NCBI RefSeq assembly: GCF_026343115.1
Contig: NZ_JAPEMC010000002.1
Span: forward strand, 124,001-188,000
Reading direction: 5' to 3'
Source of the DNA: Streptomyces sp. NBC_00102
GTDB lineage: Bacteria > Actinomycetota > Actinomycetes > Streptomycetales > Streptomycetaceae
Length of the DNA: 64,000 nt
The notes beneath the pieces were generated by a model. The model was not told the DNA's origin. It worked only from the letters and a program-made list of their open reading frames with translations, and searched no databases. The position numbers and the translations under genes were made by a program. This document shows, in pieces, positions 1 through 7,967 of this stretch; within the stretch, counting starts at the first letter, position 1; the number at the start of each line of letters is the position of its first letter.

Positions 1-404
1 TCCACACGCGCCAGCCGCCAGCCGGACGGACGGGCGCGCACCGGGTCGCGGTAGCCCGGCCGGAACTTCCGGTCGAAGACGCGTAAGCAGCCGCCGGCCA
101 TCATCTCGTGCAGCGAGCGCACCGCTCCGGCCAGCGAGGATCCCGGCAGGTAGGGAGCCGGCCCGCCGAGCGCCGGGATCCTCCGGTGAGGGAAGAGGCC
201 GTCCTCGCCGTCGTAGGCGTTGCGCAGCAACAGGGGGCTGCGAGCGGTGAGTTCGACTTCGAGCACCCCGCACGTGCGGCCGTCGCCCAGTCTGCCGTGG
301 CCGCTCGGGGCGGTACGCCGGCCGGCCGTGTCCTCGTTCTTCGGGATTCGGCTGAAGGTGTAGGGATTGATGAACCGGGTTCCCGCGGTCCTGCCCTCGG
401 GCAC
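1..404 (-). CDS. RAMP-superfamily CRISPR-associated protein, N-terminal part (cut by window edge)
   Basis: From a GTG at 404, preceded by AGGGAGG at 4 nt, the minus strand is open for 134 codons to the window edge, so only the N-terminus is present. Visible order: FINPYTF, a GH..L segment, the strand VLEVELTARSPLLLRN, and then PYLPGSSLAGAVRSLHE. This is the pattern of RAMP proteins of the TIGR03986-like group, whose glycine-rich loop (PGSSLxGAxR) belongs to the RRM-like Cas7/Cas5 fold that binds crRNA in type III effectors. Codon 107 (86..84) is TTA, the rare leucine codon read by the bldA tRNA in Streptomyces, so translation may be development-dependent. No repeats or other cas genes are visible; they may lie to the left. 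Family assignment is from pattern recognition. Confidence 0.72.
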   Translation of the reverse strand, partial: MPEGRTAGTRFINPYTFSRIPKNEDTAGRRTAPSGHGRLGDGRTCGVLEVELTARSPLLLRNAYDGEDGLFPHRRIPALGGPAPYLPGSSLAGAVRSLHEMMAGGCLRVFDRKFRPGYRDPVRARPSGWRLARV

Positions 405-784
405 GTGGCCTCCCTGTCGATGAGCCGACGGTGGATCCTGTTCCTGCTCCCCGATTATCCGACGGGCGACACGACCGCACGCTCTCCCCGTGGCTGTGAC
501 CGGAGGGCGCTCGCGCGTCCCGAGGGAGGCGGGGAGCATGTGCCACCAGCACATTCCGGTGAAATGTCGGTTCGCCGGGGGTTGTTCGTGCGCCCATGTC
601 GAGTCCGGATATGGCTGGAAATGATGGGAGCGGCCGGTTCGGTCCGGCCCGGTCCCACCGAGGGCGCATGCGGTTCCGCTGGTCCCGGCCGTGTTCCCGT
701 ACGGACGCCACCCCCTCGACGGCCGGTCCGGGCCACGTGCCTGGGGGAGTGCGTGACTCGCCCCGGTGGGCGGCGGCTCGCTCC
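405..784. other. 380-bp intergenic region upstream of the RAMP gene
   Basis: No convincing gene on either strand. On the minus strand GATAAT (459..454) lies about 50 bp before the RAMP start and could be a -10 element, but no good -35 is seen. No clear terminator hairpin follows the DUF4241 gene. Confidence 0.4.
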
Positions 785-1990
785 TCACTCTCCCCCGTCG
801 GAGGCACGGAGCTGGAAGTCGACGACGACGCAAACGACCTGTCCGTCATCGGTGCGGCCGATCCAGACGGGGTAGGACCCGTCGCCCCGGCCGGCACGGA
901 AAGCGATGAGGTTCGGCTCGGTCTCCGTGCCGGGCAGTTCGACGGTGAACCGGCTGTCGAGGGGTATGAACAGGTCCTCGTCCAGCCGGTCTTCGATCAC
1001 GGTCCGCGTCGCATCCACGAAAGCCACGGTGCCGGTGTCCACACCGACCCCGTAGAACTGGCCCCCGCCGAGCAGCCCCAGGTCCTCGTCGGGCAGGAGG
1101 GCCATGTCCCACTCGCGGGGCGGGGCGTCCAGGAACGTCACCCTGGCCGCGGCGACTTCGGCCCCGGCCGCCGTGCGCAGAAGCGACAGCGTGACGGGAA
1201 ACTCGCCCGGTGGCACGGCGACGGTCCGCGCGCTCTCCCCGATCAGGCCGGGGTCCGAGACCGCCAGCCGCCCTGACGTGATCCGCAGCAGGCCGGCCTC
1301 GACGGGCTCGACGACGGCCGGCCCGTCCGGAGTCCCGCATGCGCCCGGACGGAACAACTGCTCGATGCCGGAGGCGCGCAGCGGTCCCGATTCCTCGCCC
1401 ATCGGCACGTCGCGCAGGACCACGGCCGTGGCGGGCTCGTGGCCCTGCTGGGCGAGAAACGGCGCGAACACCTGCCAGTCGCCGAATTCCGGCACGGGAG
1501 AGAGGAAGTTCTCGACGGGCGCCGGGAACCGCCGCGCGGGGGCGTCCGACGGACCGGATGTCCGAGCGTGCGGCGGCTCCGCCGACGTTCCCCCCGGCCC
1601 GGCGGACTCGGACCTCACCTCGACCTGTCCGTCGGCCGAGACGGTCGTGGTCTCCCGGACGTCCCACGTCCCGTACGAGCGCCCTCGCTCGTCGGCGACC
1701 TGCCATCGGGTGTTCCGGTGGGCCAGCAACATCCCCGTGCTGTGCGGCCTGAGGTCGATCATCTGCATGCGCCGGGACCTGTCGTCGAACAGATACACAC
1801 GCCACATCCGGCGCGGCCAGCGTTCGACCAGTGCCAGCGGTCGCTCCCGCGCGGACAGCAGTACCGCGTAGTCCATGCCGGCGGCATGTCTGCGTGCCGC
1901 GACCGCGCGCGACAGCGGTTCCGGATGGGTCGTTCCCTGGTGGGAACCCCACGCCTCGCCGTACGACACGTCAAGACCGTCGAAGAACAC
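785..1990 (-). CDS. DUF4241 domain protein
   Basis: About 401 residues. The C-terminal third has the DUF4241 signature: GEFPVTLSLLRT, a WDMALLP segment, GVGVDTGTVAFVDA, then NLIAFRAGRGDGSYPVWIG and VVCVVVDF. The N-terminal half (MDYAVLLSARERPLALV, FLSPVPEFGDWQVFAPFL) is unassigned and has a proline/serine-rich linker. Start choice: AAGGAG abuts the ATG at 1999 but lies 9 nt before a GTG at 1990, so GTG is preferred. The molecular function of DUF4241 is not established to my knowledge. It is co-directional with the RAMP gene but separated from it by 380 bp. Confidence 0.7.
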   Translation of the reverse strand: MFFDGLDVSYGEAWGSHQGTTHPEPLSRAVAARRHAAGMDYAVLLSARERPLALVERWPRRMWRVYLFDDRSRRMQMIDLRPHSTGMLLAHRNTRWQVADERGRSYGTWDVRETTTVSADGQVEVRSESAGPGGTSAEPPHARTSGPSDAPARRFPAPVENFLSPVPEFGDWQVFAPFLAQQGHEPATAVVLRDVPMGEESGPLRASGIEQLFRPGACGTPDGPAVVEPVEAGLLRITSGRLAVSDPGLIGESARTVAVPPGEFPVTLSLLRTAAGAEVAAARVTFLDAPPREWDMALLPDEDLGLLGGGQFYGVGVDTGTVAFVDATRTVIEDRLDEDLFIPLDSRFTVELPGTETEPNLIAFRAGRGDGSYPVWIGRTDDGQVVCVVVDFQLRASDGGE

Positions 1991-2047
1991 AGCGCTCATC
2001 TCCTTCCGTGGCACCGGCCACCCCCGAGCGGCGTCGCTCGGCGGGTG

Positions 2048-2097
2048 ACCCTGCCGCAGCGCGCTGCGGAGGGGGGCACCCTGCCGCAGCGCGCTGC
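2048..2097. repeat. Two direct copies of a 20-bp sequence holding the palindrome GCAGCGCGCTGC
   Basis: ACCCTGCCGCAGCGCGCTGC occurs at 2048-2067 and again at 2078-2097, a 30-bp period (about three helical turns). Each copy contains the perfect 12-bp palindrome GCAGCGCGCTGC. They lie 60-110 bp upstream of the DUF4241 start, suggesting paired operator sites. Two copies with a 10-bp gap do not make a CRISPR array. Confidence 0.6.
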
Positions 2098-2235
2098 CTT
2101 CCGAACTTCGTCGTGCCGCCAGACTGCCACTGAGGTCTGACACGGAGGCCCGGTGGCAGGCCGGTCCGTCGCCGCCCCGGCGTGCGATCACGACGCCGGC
2201 CGCGCCGCGCCGACCGCACCCCCGTGCGGTGCGGG

Positions 2236-3027
2236 CTACTTCGGGTCGCGGTCGAAGAGCGACGTGGACCAGAGGTAGCCGAGCACGGTGAGCCCGAGGC
2301 ACCAGGCGACGGCGATCCAGCCGTTGTTGCCGATCCCGGTGCCGAGGAGGAGTCCGCGCAGGGTCTCGATGGCCGGGGTGAACGGCTGGTACTCGGCGAC
2401 CGGCCGGAACCAGCCCGGCAGCGCGTCGAGCGGGACGAAGGCGCTCGAGAGGAGCGGCAGGATCATCAGCGGCATCGCGTTGTTGCTGGCCGCCTCGACG
2501 TTGGGGCTGGAGAGTCCCATGCCGACCGCGATCCAGGTGAGTGCCAGGGAGACGAGTGCGAGGAGCCCCAGTGCCGCCAGCCACTCCAGGGGGGTGGCGT
2601 CCGTGGAACGGAAACCGATGGCCACCGCGACGGCGGCGACCAGGATCACGCTCATGACGCACTGCAGCACGCTGCCGACGACGTGTCCGACGAGGACCGA
2701 CCCGCGGTGGATGGCCATGGTCCGGAACCGGGCGATGATGCCCTCGGTCATGTCCATGCAGACGGAGATCGCGCTGCCGATGGTGGTTCCGCCGATGGTC
2801 AGCATGAGGATTCCGGGGACGATGTACGCCAGGTACTCCGACCGGTCCGCCCCGCCGCCTCCGATGCCCGCGCTCATGGTGTCGCCGAAGATGTAGACGA
2901 AGAGCAGCAGCAGCATCACGGGCGTGAGCAGCAGGTTCAGCGTCATGGACGGGTAGCGCCGGGCGTGCAGCAGGTTGCGGCGCAGCATCGTGGACGAGTC
3001 GCGCACGGCGAGGGAGAAGGAACTCAT
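2236..3027 (-). CDS. ABC-2 type transporter permease (DrrB-like)
   Basis: 263 residues with about six hydrophobic segments (LLLTPVMLLLLFVYIF, YIVPGILMLTIGGTTIGSAI, VILVAAVAVAIGF, LGLLALVSLALTWIAVGMGL and others). The region around GWFRPVAEYQPFTPAIETLRGLL is typical of the ABC-2/DrrB daunorubicin-resistance permease family. The ATG at 3027 overlaps the stop of the upstream ATPase (ATGA), so the two are translationally coupled and should form one exporter. Substrate unknown. Confidence 0.9.
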   Translation of the reverse strand: MSSFSLAVRDSSTMLRRNLLHARRYPSMTLNLLLTPVMLLLLFVYIFGDTMSAGIGGGGADRSEYLAYIVPGILMLTIGGTTIGSAISVCMDMTEGIIARFRTMAIHRGSVLVGHVVGSVLQCVMSVILVAAVAVAIGFRSTDATPLEWLAALGLLALVSLALTWIAVGMGLSSPNVEAASNNAMPLMILPLLSSAFVPLDALPGWFRPVAEYQPFTPAIETLRGLLLGTGIGNNGWIAVAWCLGLTVLGYLWSTSLFDRDPK

Positions 3028-4073
3028 CGGACGTTCTCCTTGGACGGGGTCTGCGGGGCCGGGGTGGTCGGGGAGGTCTGCGGGGTCTGCTGGGCGGGCA
3101 CGGTGTTGTCCCCGGTGAGGGCGAAGAAGACGTCGTCGAGGTCGGGGGTGTGGACGGTGAGTTCGTCGGCTTCGACGCCTGCGGTGTCGAGGCGGTCGAG
3201 GATGGTGCGCAGTTCGCGCTGGCTGCCGTCGCTGAGGATCTGGAGGGCGAGGGCGTCGTCGTCGCGGGAGGCGTCGGGCAGGGCGGCGGTGGCTTCGCGG
3301 TAGGCGGTGGGGTCGGTGAAGCGGAGGCGTACGTGTCCGCCGGGGACGAGGCGTTTGAGTTCGTCGGCGGTGCCTTCGGCGGCGATCTTGCCGTCGTGGA
3401 GGACGGCGATGCGGTCGGCGAGTTCGTCGGCTTCGTCGAGGTACTGGGTGGTGAGGAAGACGGTGACGCCGCCGGTGACGAGTTGGCGGATGATGCCCCA
3501 CATGGTGTGGCGGGAGCGGGGGTCGAGTCCGGTGGTGGGTTCGTCGAGGAAGATGATCCGCGGGTTGCCGACCAGGGTCATGGCGATGTCGAGGCGGCGT
3601 TTCATGCCGCCGGAGTAGGTGGAGGCGGGCTTCTTCGCCGCCTCCGTGAGGTCGAAGCGTTCCAGCAGTTCGGCGGCGACCCGCTTGCCCTCGGCCTTGG
3701 AGAGGTGGTGCAGGTCGGCCATGAGGAGCATGTTCTCCTCGCCGGTGATCAGTCCGTCGACGGCGGAGAACTGTCCGGTGACGCCGATCGCGGCCCGTAC
3801 CGCCTGCGGGGCGGCGGCCAGGTCGTGGCCCGCCACCTGCATCTGCCCGGAGTCGGCGGTGATGAGGGTGGAGAGGATCTTGACGACGGTGGTCTTGCCG
3901 GCCCCGTTCGGGCCGAGGAGCGCGAACACGGAACCGGCCGGGATGCGCAGGTCGATGCCGTCGAGGACGGTCTTGTCGCCGTAGGACTTGCGCAGGCCGA
4001 CGGTGGAGACGGCGGTCGGCGGCGGTGTGCCGTCGCCGGCGTGAATAGACGTGGGCATGACAGAAAATGGCAT
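3024..4073 (-). CDS. ABC transporter ATP-binding protein (DrrA-like)
   Basis: 349 residues. Walker A GPNGAGKTT, Q-loop region VTGQFSAVDGLITGEEN, signature YSGGMKRRLDIA, Walker B IIFLDEPTTGLDPRSR, and the DrrA-type continuation TTQYLDEADELADRIAVL are all present. The C-terminal ~90 residues form the DrrA accessory domain, ending in a Pro/Thr/Gln-rich tail. AAGGGAG 6 nt before the ATG at 4073 supports this start. Family role: energising export of a drug, lipid or peptide together with the downstream permease. It is the third gene of a set starting with the RHH regulator at 5677. Confidence 0.92.
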   Translation of the reverse strand: MPFSVMPTSIHAGDGTPPPTAVSTVGLRKSYGDKTVLDGIDLRIPAGSVFALLGPNGAGKTTVVKILSTLITADSGQMQVAGHDLAAAPQAVRAAIGVTGQFSAVDGLITGEENMLLMADLHHLSKAEGKRVAAELLERFDLTEAAKKPASTYSGGMKRRLDIAMTLVGNPRIIFLDEPTTGLDPRSRHTMWGIIRQLVTGGVTVFLTTQYLDEADELADRIAVLHDGKIAAEGTADELKRLVPGGHVRLRFTDPTAYREATAALPDASRDDDALALQILSDGSQRELRTILDRLDTAGVEADELTVHTPDLDDVFFALTGDNTVPAQQTPQTSPTTPAPQTPSKENVR

Positions 4074-4132
4074 GAGGCTCTCCCTTGCGAGGGCTGACGC
4101 GGCTGAGGGGCGGGCAGGGCTGCGTTCGGTTT

Positions 4133-4180
4133 CTCAGGTGCTCAGGTGCTCAGGTGCTCAGGTGCTCGGGTGCTCGGGTC
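4133..4180. repeat. Six tandem 8-bp units (CTCAGGTG x4, then CTCGGGTG, CTCGGGTC)
   Basis: Four perfect CTCAGGTG units fill 4133-4164 and two variants fill 4165-4180. The repeat lies between the DUF4097 stop (4208) and the DrrA-like start (4073), in the intercistronic RNA of this operon. Such microsatellites often vary in copy number. Confidence 0.8.
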
Positions 4181-4207
4181 TTCGGGCGGTCCGGGTGCTC
4201 CTGGTGG

Positions 4208-5050
4208 TCAGGCCCGGGCGCGGCGGACGTCGATGTTGCCCCAGTTGGTCCGGGCGCGGACGCGGACGGTCTCCTCGGTCTGCTCCGGGGCCCCGGAGGC
4301 GGTGAGGGTGTTGCGCACGTGCCCCCGGTTGGAGCTGACGTCGAGCCAGGCGGCGGTGCCCTCGCGGATGCCGATCTCGATGAGGCCGTTGGAGGTCTCC
4401 AACTGCACGGTGCCGCGTGCGACATCGGCGATGCGCAGGTTGCCGTGGGTGGTGGTGCCCGTGACGGACGCCTCCGCGTGGGCGATGTCGATGGTGCCGT
4501 GGGCGCCGCTCACCCTCAGCTCGCCGGTCACGGTGCCGACGGTGGTGGCACCGTGCGAGTTCTTCAGTACGGCGGGGCCGTCGACGATCCCGACGCGCAT
4601 GTTGCCGGTGCTCGTGGTGATCTCGGCCGGGCCCTCGACCCGCTCCACCGTGATCGCGCCGTGCGAAGCGGTCAGCTGGAGCGGGCCGGTCGTTTCGAGG
4701 CGGACGTCACCGGCGGAGGTCTTCACCCGCACCTCGCCGAGCCGGCCCTCGCCGAGCACCTGCGTTCCGGTGCCCGTCACGTCGAGTTGGGAGCCCGTGG
4801 GCAGTTCCACCGTCACGTCGACGGTGCCGGAGCGTCCCACGAGGTTGGCCCGGGGCGTCCTGACGGTCAGGGCGCCGCTCGCGAACGTGACCTGGGTCTG
4901 GTCGGCCGCCCGCACGTCCATGTCGCGCTTCGGGTCGCGGGGGCGTACCTCCACGACGGTGTCGGTGCGGTCGCTCGCGGTGAACTGGATGGAGCCGGTG
5001 TACACCTGGGCGGTTGCCGAGATCGGTTCGGGGGTGTCGAAAGCAGGCAT
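4208..5050 (-). CDS. DUF4097 family beta-strand repeat protein
   Basis: 280 residues without signal peptide or membrane segment. The body is a string of short beta-repeat units of the form GDVRLETT, HGAITVERVEG, TGNMRVGIVDG, HGATTVGTVTG, HGTIDIAHAEA and HGNLRIADVARG. This is the right-handed beta-helix-like pattern of DUF4097 (putative adhesin-type) proteins. Biochemical function is unknown. A GAGGACGGGA stretch precedes the ATG. It sits between the RHH regulator and the ABC exporter on the same strand, so a role linked to that exporter or its envelope signal is inferred. Confidence 0.85.
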   Translation of the reverse strand: MPAFDTPEPISATAQVYTGSIQFTASDRTDTVVEVRPRDPKRDMDVRAADQTQVTFASGALTVRTPRANLVGRSGTVDVTVELPTGSQLDVTGTGTQVLGEGRLGEVRVKTSAGDVRLETTGPLQLTASHGAITVERVEGPAEITTSTGNMRVGIVDGPAVLKNSHGATTVGTVTGELRVSGAHGTIDIAHAEASVTGTTTHGNLRIADVARGTVQLETSNGLIEIGIREGTAAWLDVSSNRGHVRNTLTASGAPEQTEETVRVRARTNWGNIDVRRARA

Positions 5051-5155
5051 GGCTGTCCCGTCCTCATGGGTCGTCTGGTCGTCCCCGCTGGTGGGACGTG
5101 GTGTGGGTGAGGTGGTGCGGGTGCGGGTGCGGGTGCGCAGGAGTGTGGAGGGGCC

Positions 5156-5677
5156 CTAGCGGACCCAGCCCGTGAAGCTCTGGCCGAGAACCTGGGTCCT
5201 CTCCGCCGTGCGCGGCCGGCCCCCGCCGTCGACGGCGGCCGACACGGCCCGTACCAGCCACGCGTTGACCGACAGGCCCTCGCGGTTCGCGGCCTCCTCG
5301 GCGCGCGACTTGAGGTGGGCCGGCAGTCGGAGGTTGACCCGGGCGGTGCCGCCCTCGTCGGTGTCCGTGAGTGCCTGCGGCGCGGGCGGTGCGGGCCGCT
5401 CGACGGGTGGGGCCGGCTCCGCCGGGGTGTCGGCGGGCGGGCGGGTCACCACGAAGTCGGGGTCGATCCCCCGCAGCCGTACGTCGACCGAGCCCGGGGC
5501 CAGCTCGTGGGTGACCTCGTCCATCGCGGCGGAGAGCGCGTTGAGCAGGGTCAGGCGGGTCGCCGACTCCAGGGGAGCGGTGAGCCTCTCGGCCAGCTCT
5601 CGGGCTTCGTCGCCGCCGGCCTCGGCAGCCACCGCGAGTTCGCGGCGGAGGTTGTCGACATACGGGGTGAGGTCCAT
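5156..5677 (-). CDS. Ribbon-helix-helix (HicB/Arc-like) DNA-binding protein
   Basis: 173 residues. The N-terminal ~90 residues (MDLTPYVDNLRRELAVAAEAG...) resemble the conserved N-part of Streptomyces HicB-family proteins. A Pro/Ala linker follows, then the RHH motif: beta strand ARVNLRLP, helix AHLKSRAEEAANREG, helix LSVNAWLVRAVSAAV. Such proteins bind DNA as dimers through the beta strand and often co-operatively on phased repeats. No toxin gene adjoins it, so a regulator role is more likely than an antitoxin role. The ATG at 5677 has no Shine-Dalgarno and lies 6 nt after a -10-like CATGAT, suggesting a leaderless transcript. It heads the DUF4097-DrrAB set. Confidence 0.82.
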   Translation of the reverse strand: MDLTPYVDNLRRELAVAAEAGGDEARELAERLTAPLESATRLTLLNALSAAMDEVTHELAPGSVDVRLRGIDPDFVVTRPPADTPAEPAPPVERPAPPAPQALTDTDEGGTARVNLRLPAHLKSRAEEAANREGLSVNAWLVRAVSAAVDGGGRPRTAERTQVLGQSFTGWVR

Positions 5678-5713
5678 GGCGCCATCATGGCACCACAGTG
5701 GTGCCATGCGCAA
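5678..5713 (-). promoter_or_regulatory. Leaderless promoter with palindromic operator in the spacer
   Basis: On the minus strand TTGCGC (5713..5708), an 18-bp spacer, CATGAT (5689..5684) and then 6 nt to the ATG. The spacer and -10 edge hold the perfect inverted repeat GGCACCAC-N-GTGGTGCC (5689-5705). A further GGCGCCA abuts the start codon. This arrangement suggests autorepression by the RHH protein. Confidence 0.6.
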
Positions 5714-5836
5714 GCGGGTGGGTGTCGGTGGGGTGGCGCTCCCCGGCGCCACCTCGCTGACCTGCGCGAATGAGGTGGTGTCGGCCTGGATGAACCTGGA
5801 TGGATGTGGCGTCGGGCGTGACGCCTGGCGCAGGGT

Positions 5837-5965
5837 GGCATCACCCGGCGCCATCCGGTGTCATGCGGCGCCACCCGGTGCCATGTGGTGCCGCATGGTG
5901 TCATTTCTGGCATCAGATGGCATCAGATGGCATCGGGTGGCATCAGGTGGTGCCAGGTGGTGCCG
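5837..5965. repeat. Array of 13 GGYRYCA heptamers at 10-bp phase
   Basis: Heptamers related to GGTGCCA/GGCATCA begin at 5837, 5847, 5857, 5867, 5877, 5887 and 5897, then after a 12-bp step at 5909, 5919, 5929, 5939, 5949 and 5959. The heptamer is the half-site of the palindrome in the RHH gene promoter. The array fills the gap between the modC stop and that promoter and is non-coding. I read it as a multi-site operator bound on one DNA face. Confidence 0.75.
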
Positions 5966-5976
5966 CGCCGTGAACC

Positions 5977-7071
5977 TCAGGCCGGATACGCGTGCGTCTG
6001 CGCGGCCTTGACCGTGGCCCAGACCGTGGCACCCGGGTGCAGGTCGAGTTCGGCGGCGGCCACCGTGGTGAGGTCGGCGGCGAGGGGGAGTTCGCCCGCC
6101 AGGTCCGCGCGGATCTGGTCGCCGTGCGTCTCCAGCCCCTCGACCTCGCACCGCCAGAGGTTGCGGGCGCTGGAACCGGTGGGGCGGTCGCGGTGCAGGG
6201 TGACCGCGTTCGGAGGGAACGCGACGAACACCGGTCCGGCGAGTTCCTCGGTGGTGGTGATCGCCGGCCCGGCGTCGAGCCGGACGGTGTGCCCTTCGGC
6301 CTGTCCCCGGTAGAGGTTGAGGCCGACGAGCTGGGCGATGTAGTCCGTACGCGGGCGTCGGGCGATGTCCGACGGCTCGCCCTCCTGCACGACCTGGCCG
6401 TGCTCGATCACGACCAGCCGGTCGGCGAGGACCATCGCATCCAGCGGATCGTGTGTGACCAGTACCGCGACCGCCTCGAACTCGGCCAAGTGGCGCCGTA
6501 GTTGGGAGCGTATGTCGAGCCGGGTGCGTGCGTCGAGCGCGGCCAGCGGCTCGTCGAGCAGCAACAGCCGGGGGTGGGTGGCCAACGCGCGCGCGAGCGC
6601 GACGCGTTGGGCCTGGCCGCCGGAGAGCCGGCGTGGCTTCGCCCCGGCCCGGTCGGTGAGTCCCATCCGCTCCAGCCATACGGCGGCCTGGGCCCGCGCC
6701 TCGGACTTGGCGACGCCCCGGCAGCGCGGCCCGAAAGCCACGTTGTCCAGGGCCGACAGGTGCGGGAAGAGCAGGTAGTCCTGGAAGACGACTCCGACCG
6801 GACGCGACTCCGGTGGGATGCCGGTCAACGCGGCTCCGTCCAGGCGCAGATGGCCCTCGGAGAGCGGGGTGAGGCCGGCCAGTGCGCGCAGCGCCGTGGT
6901 CTTCCCGGCGCCGTTCGGCCCCAGCAGGGCGACGACCTCGCCGGGACGGGCACTCATCGTCACGTCCAGGCGGAAGGTGCCCCGGTCCACGACGAGCCGG
7001 GCGTCGAGCCCCTCGGCGGAAGCGGCAGCGGAATCCGAGGCGGTGCCGGTGGCGGCGGGTGTGTTCTTCAT
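5977..7071 (-). CDS. modC: Molybdate ABC transporter ATP-binding protein ModC
   Basis: 364 residues. Walker A GPNGAGKTT, Q-loop VFQDYLLFPHLSALDNVAFG, signature RLSGGQAQRVALARAL, Walker B LLLLDEPLAALDARTR and the switch histidine VTHDPLDAMVLADR. The C-terminal ~100 residues, with GATVWATVKAAQTHAYPA at the end, are a TOBE/Mop-like oxyanion-binding domain typical of ModC. The ATG at 7071 overlaps the modB stop (ATGA). It powers high-affinity molybdate (or tungstate) import for molybdoenzyme cofactor synthesis. Confidence 0.93.
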   Translation of the reverse strand: MKNTPAATGTASDSAAASAEGLDARLVVDRGTFRLDVTMSARPGEVVALLGPNGAGKTTALRALAGLTPLSEGHLRLDGAALTGIPPESRPVGVVFQDYLLFPHLSALDNVAFGPRCRGVAKSEARAQAAVWLERMGLTDRAGAKPRRLSGGQAQRVALARALATHPRLLLLDEPLAALDARTRLDIRSQLRRHLAEFEAVAVLVTHDPLDAMVLADRLVVIEHGQVVQEGEPSDIARRPRTDYIAQLVGLNLYRGQAEGHTVRLDAGPAITTTEELAGPVFVAFPPNAVTLHRDRPTGSSARNLWRCEVEGLETHGDQIRADLAGELPLAADLTTVAAAELDLHPGATVWATVKAAQTHAYPA

Positions 7072-7967
7072 GAGGCCGTCATCCAGCGGTCGCGCAGCCC
7101 GGCCAGTACCGCGATCGACACCGCCAGCAGCACGAGGCTCAGCGCGATGGCGGCCTCCGGATCGTCCTGCAGGGCGAGGTAGACGGCGAGCGGCATGGTC
7201 TGCGTGCGGCCGGGGAAGTTGCCCGCGAAGGTGATCGTCGCACCGAACTCGCCCAGCGCGCGGGCCCAGGCCAGTACGGCACCCGCCGCGATGCCCGGTG
7301 CGATCAGCGGCAGGGTGACCCGCCGGAACGCCGTGAACCGGGAGGCGCCCAGCGTGGTGGCCGCCTCCTCGTACCGCGGGTCGGCGGCGCGCAGCGTGCC
7401 CTCCACGCTGATGACGAGGAAGGGCATGGCCACGAACGCCTCCGCCACGATCACCCCCGCCGTGGTGAACGGCAGGGTGATGCCGAACCAGGAGTCCAGC
7501 CACTGCCCCACCACGCCGTTGCGGCCGAGCGCCAGCAGCAGTGCCACACCGCCCACCACCGGTGGCAGCACCAACGGCAGCGTCACCAGGGCCCGTACGA
7601 AACCACGCCCCGGGAACTCGGTGCGCGCCAGCACCCAGGCGAGCGGCACACCCAGCACCAGGCTCACCGCGGTGGCGGCGGTGGCCGAGACCAGGGAGAG
7701 CTGGAGCGCCTGCCAGACCTCCGTACTGGAGAGCAGCTCCGGCATGTTGCGCCAGGGCGCCCGTACGAGCAGGGCGGCCATCGGCAGCAGCAGGAACACC
7801 AGGCCGACCAGCGCGGGCAGGAGCAGCGGCAGCGGAACCCCGCGCCGGCCCGCGGCGCCACGCGCGTCCCCGCCACCCGCTTTCGGAGCGCCGCCCCGGA
7901 CACGGCGAAGCCGTGACCGGCCCGCCGAGGGGCCCGTCACGGCGTCGGACGTGTCGTGCGGCTTCAC
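7068..7967 (-). CDS. modB: Molybdate ABC transporter permease ModB
   Basis: 299 residues: a basic N-terminus, then about six membrane spans (LPALVGLVFLLLPMAALLV, LSLVSATAATAVSLVLGVPLAWVLA, ALVTLPLVLPPVVGGVALLLAL and others). The EAA loop that contacts ModC is EEAATTLGASRFTAFRRVTLP. GEFGATITFAGNFPGRTQTMPLAVY is characteristic of molybdate permeases. It overlaps modA upstream and modC downstream by 4 nt each, giving one operon. Confidence 0.93.
   Translation of the reverse strand: MKPHDTSDAVTGPSAGRSRLRRVRGGAPKAGGGDARGAAGRRGVPLPLLLPALVGLVFLLLPMAALLVRAPWRNMPELLSSTEVWQALQLSLVSATAATAVSLVLGVPLAWVLARTEFPGRGFVRALVTLPLVLPPVVGGVALLLALGRNGVVGQWLDSWFGITLPFTTAGVIVAEAFVAMPFLVISVEGTLRAADPRYEEAATTLGASRFTAFRRVTLPLIAPGIAAGAVLAWARALGEFGATITFAGNFPGRTQTMPLAVYLALQDDPEAAIALSLVLLAVSIAVLAGLRDRWMTAS

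Noticed and set aside
785..2662. A 625-codon open frame running from the ABC permease gene into the DUF4241 gene
   Set aside because: The first ~220 codons are antisense-like, Arg/Pro-rich shadow sequence in another frame of the permease and intergenic DNA. A ribosome-binding site marks the real start near 1990.
5156..5677. HicA-HicB toxin-antitoxin pair
   Set aside because: Only the HicB/RHH-like gene is present. No small HicA-type ORF was found on either side.
5831..5970. Regular short repeats resembling a CRISPR array
   Set aside because: The period is 10 bp with no unique spacers of 30-40 bp. It fits an operator array or microsatellite, not CRISPR.
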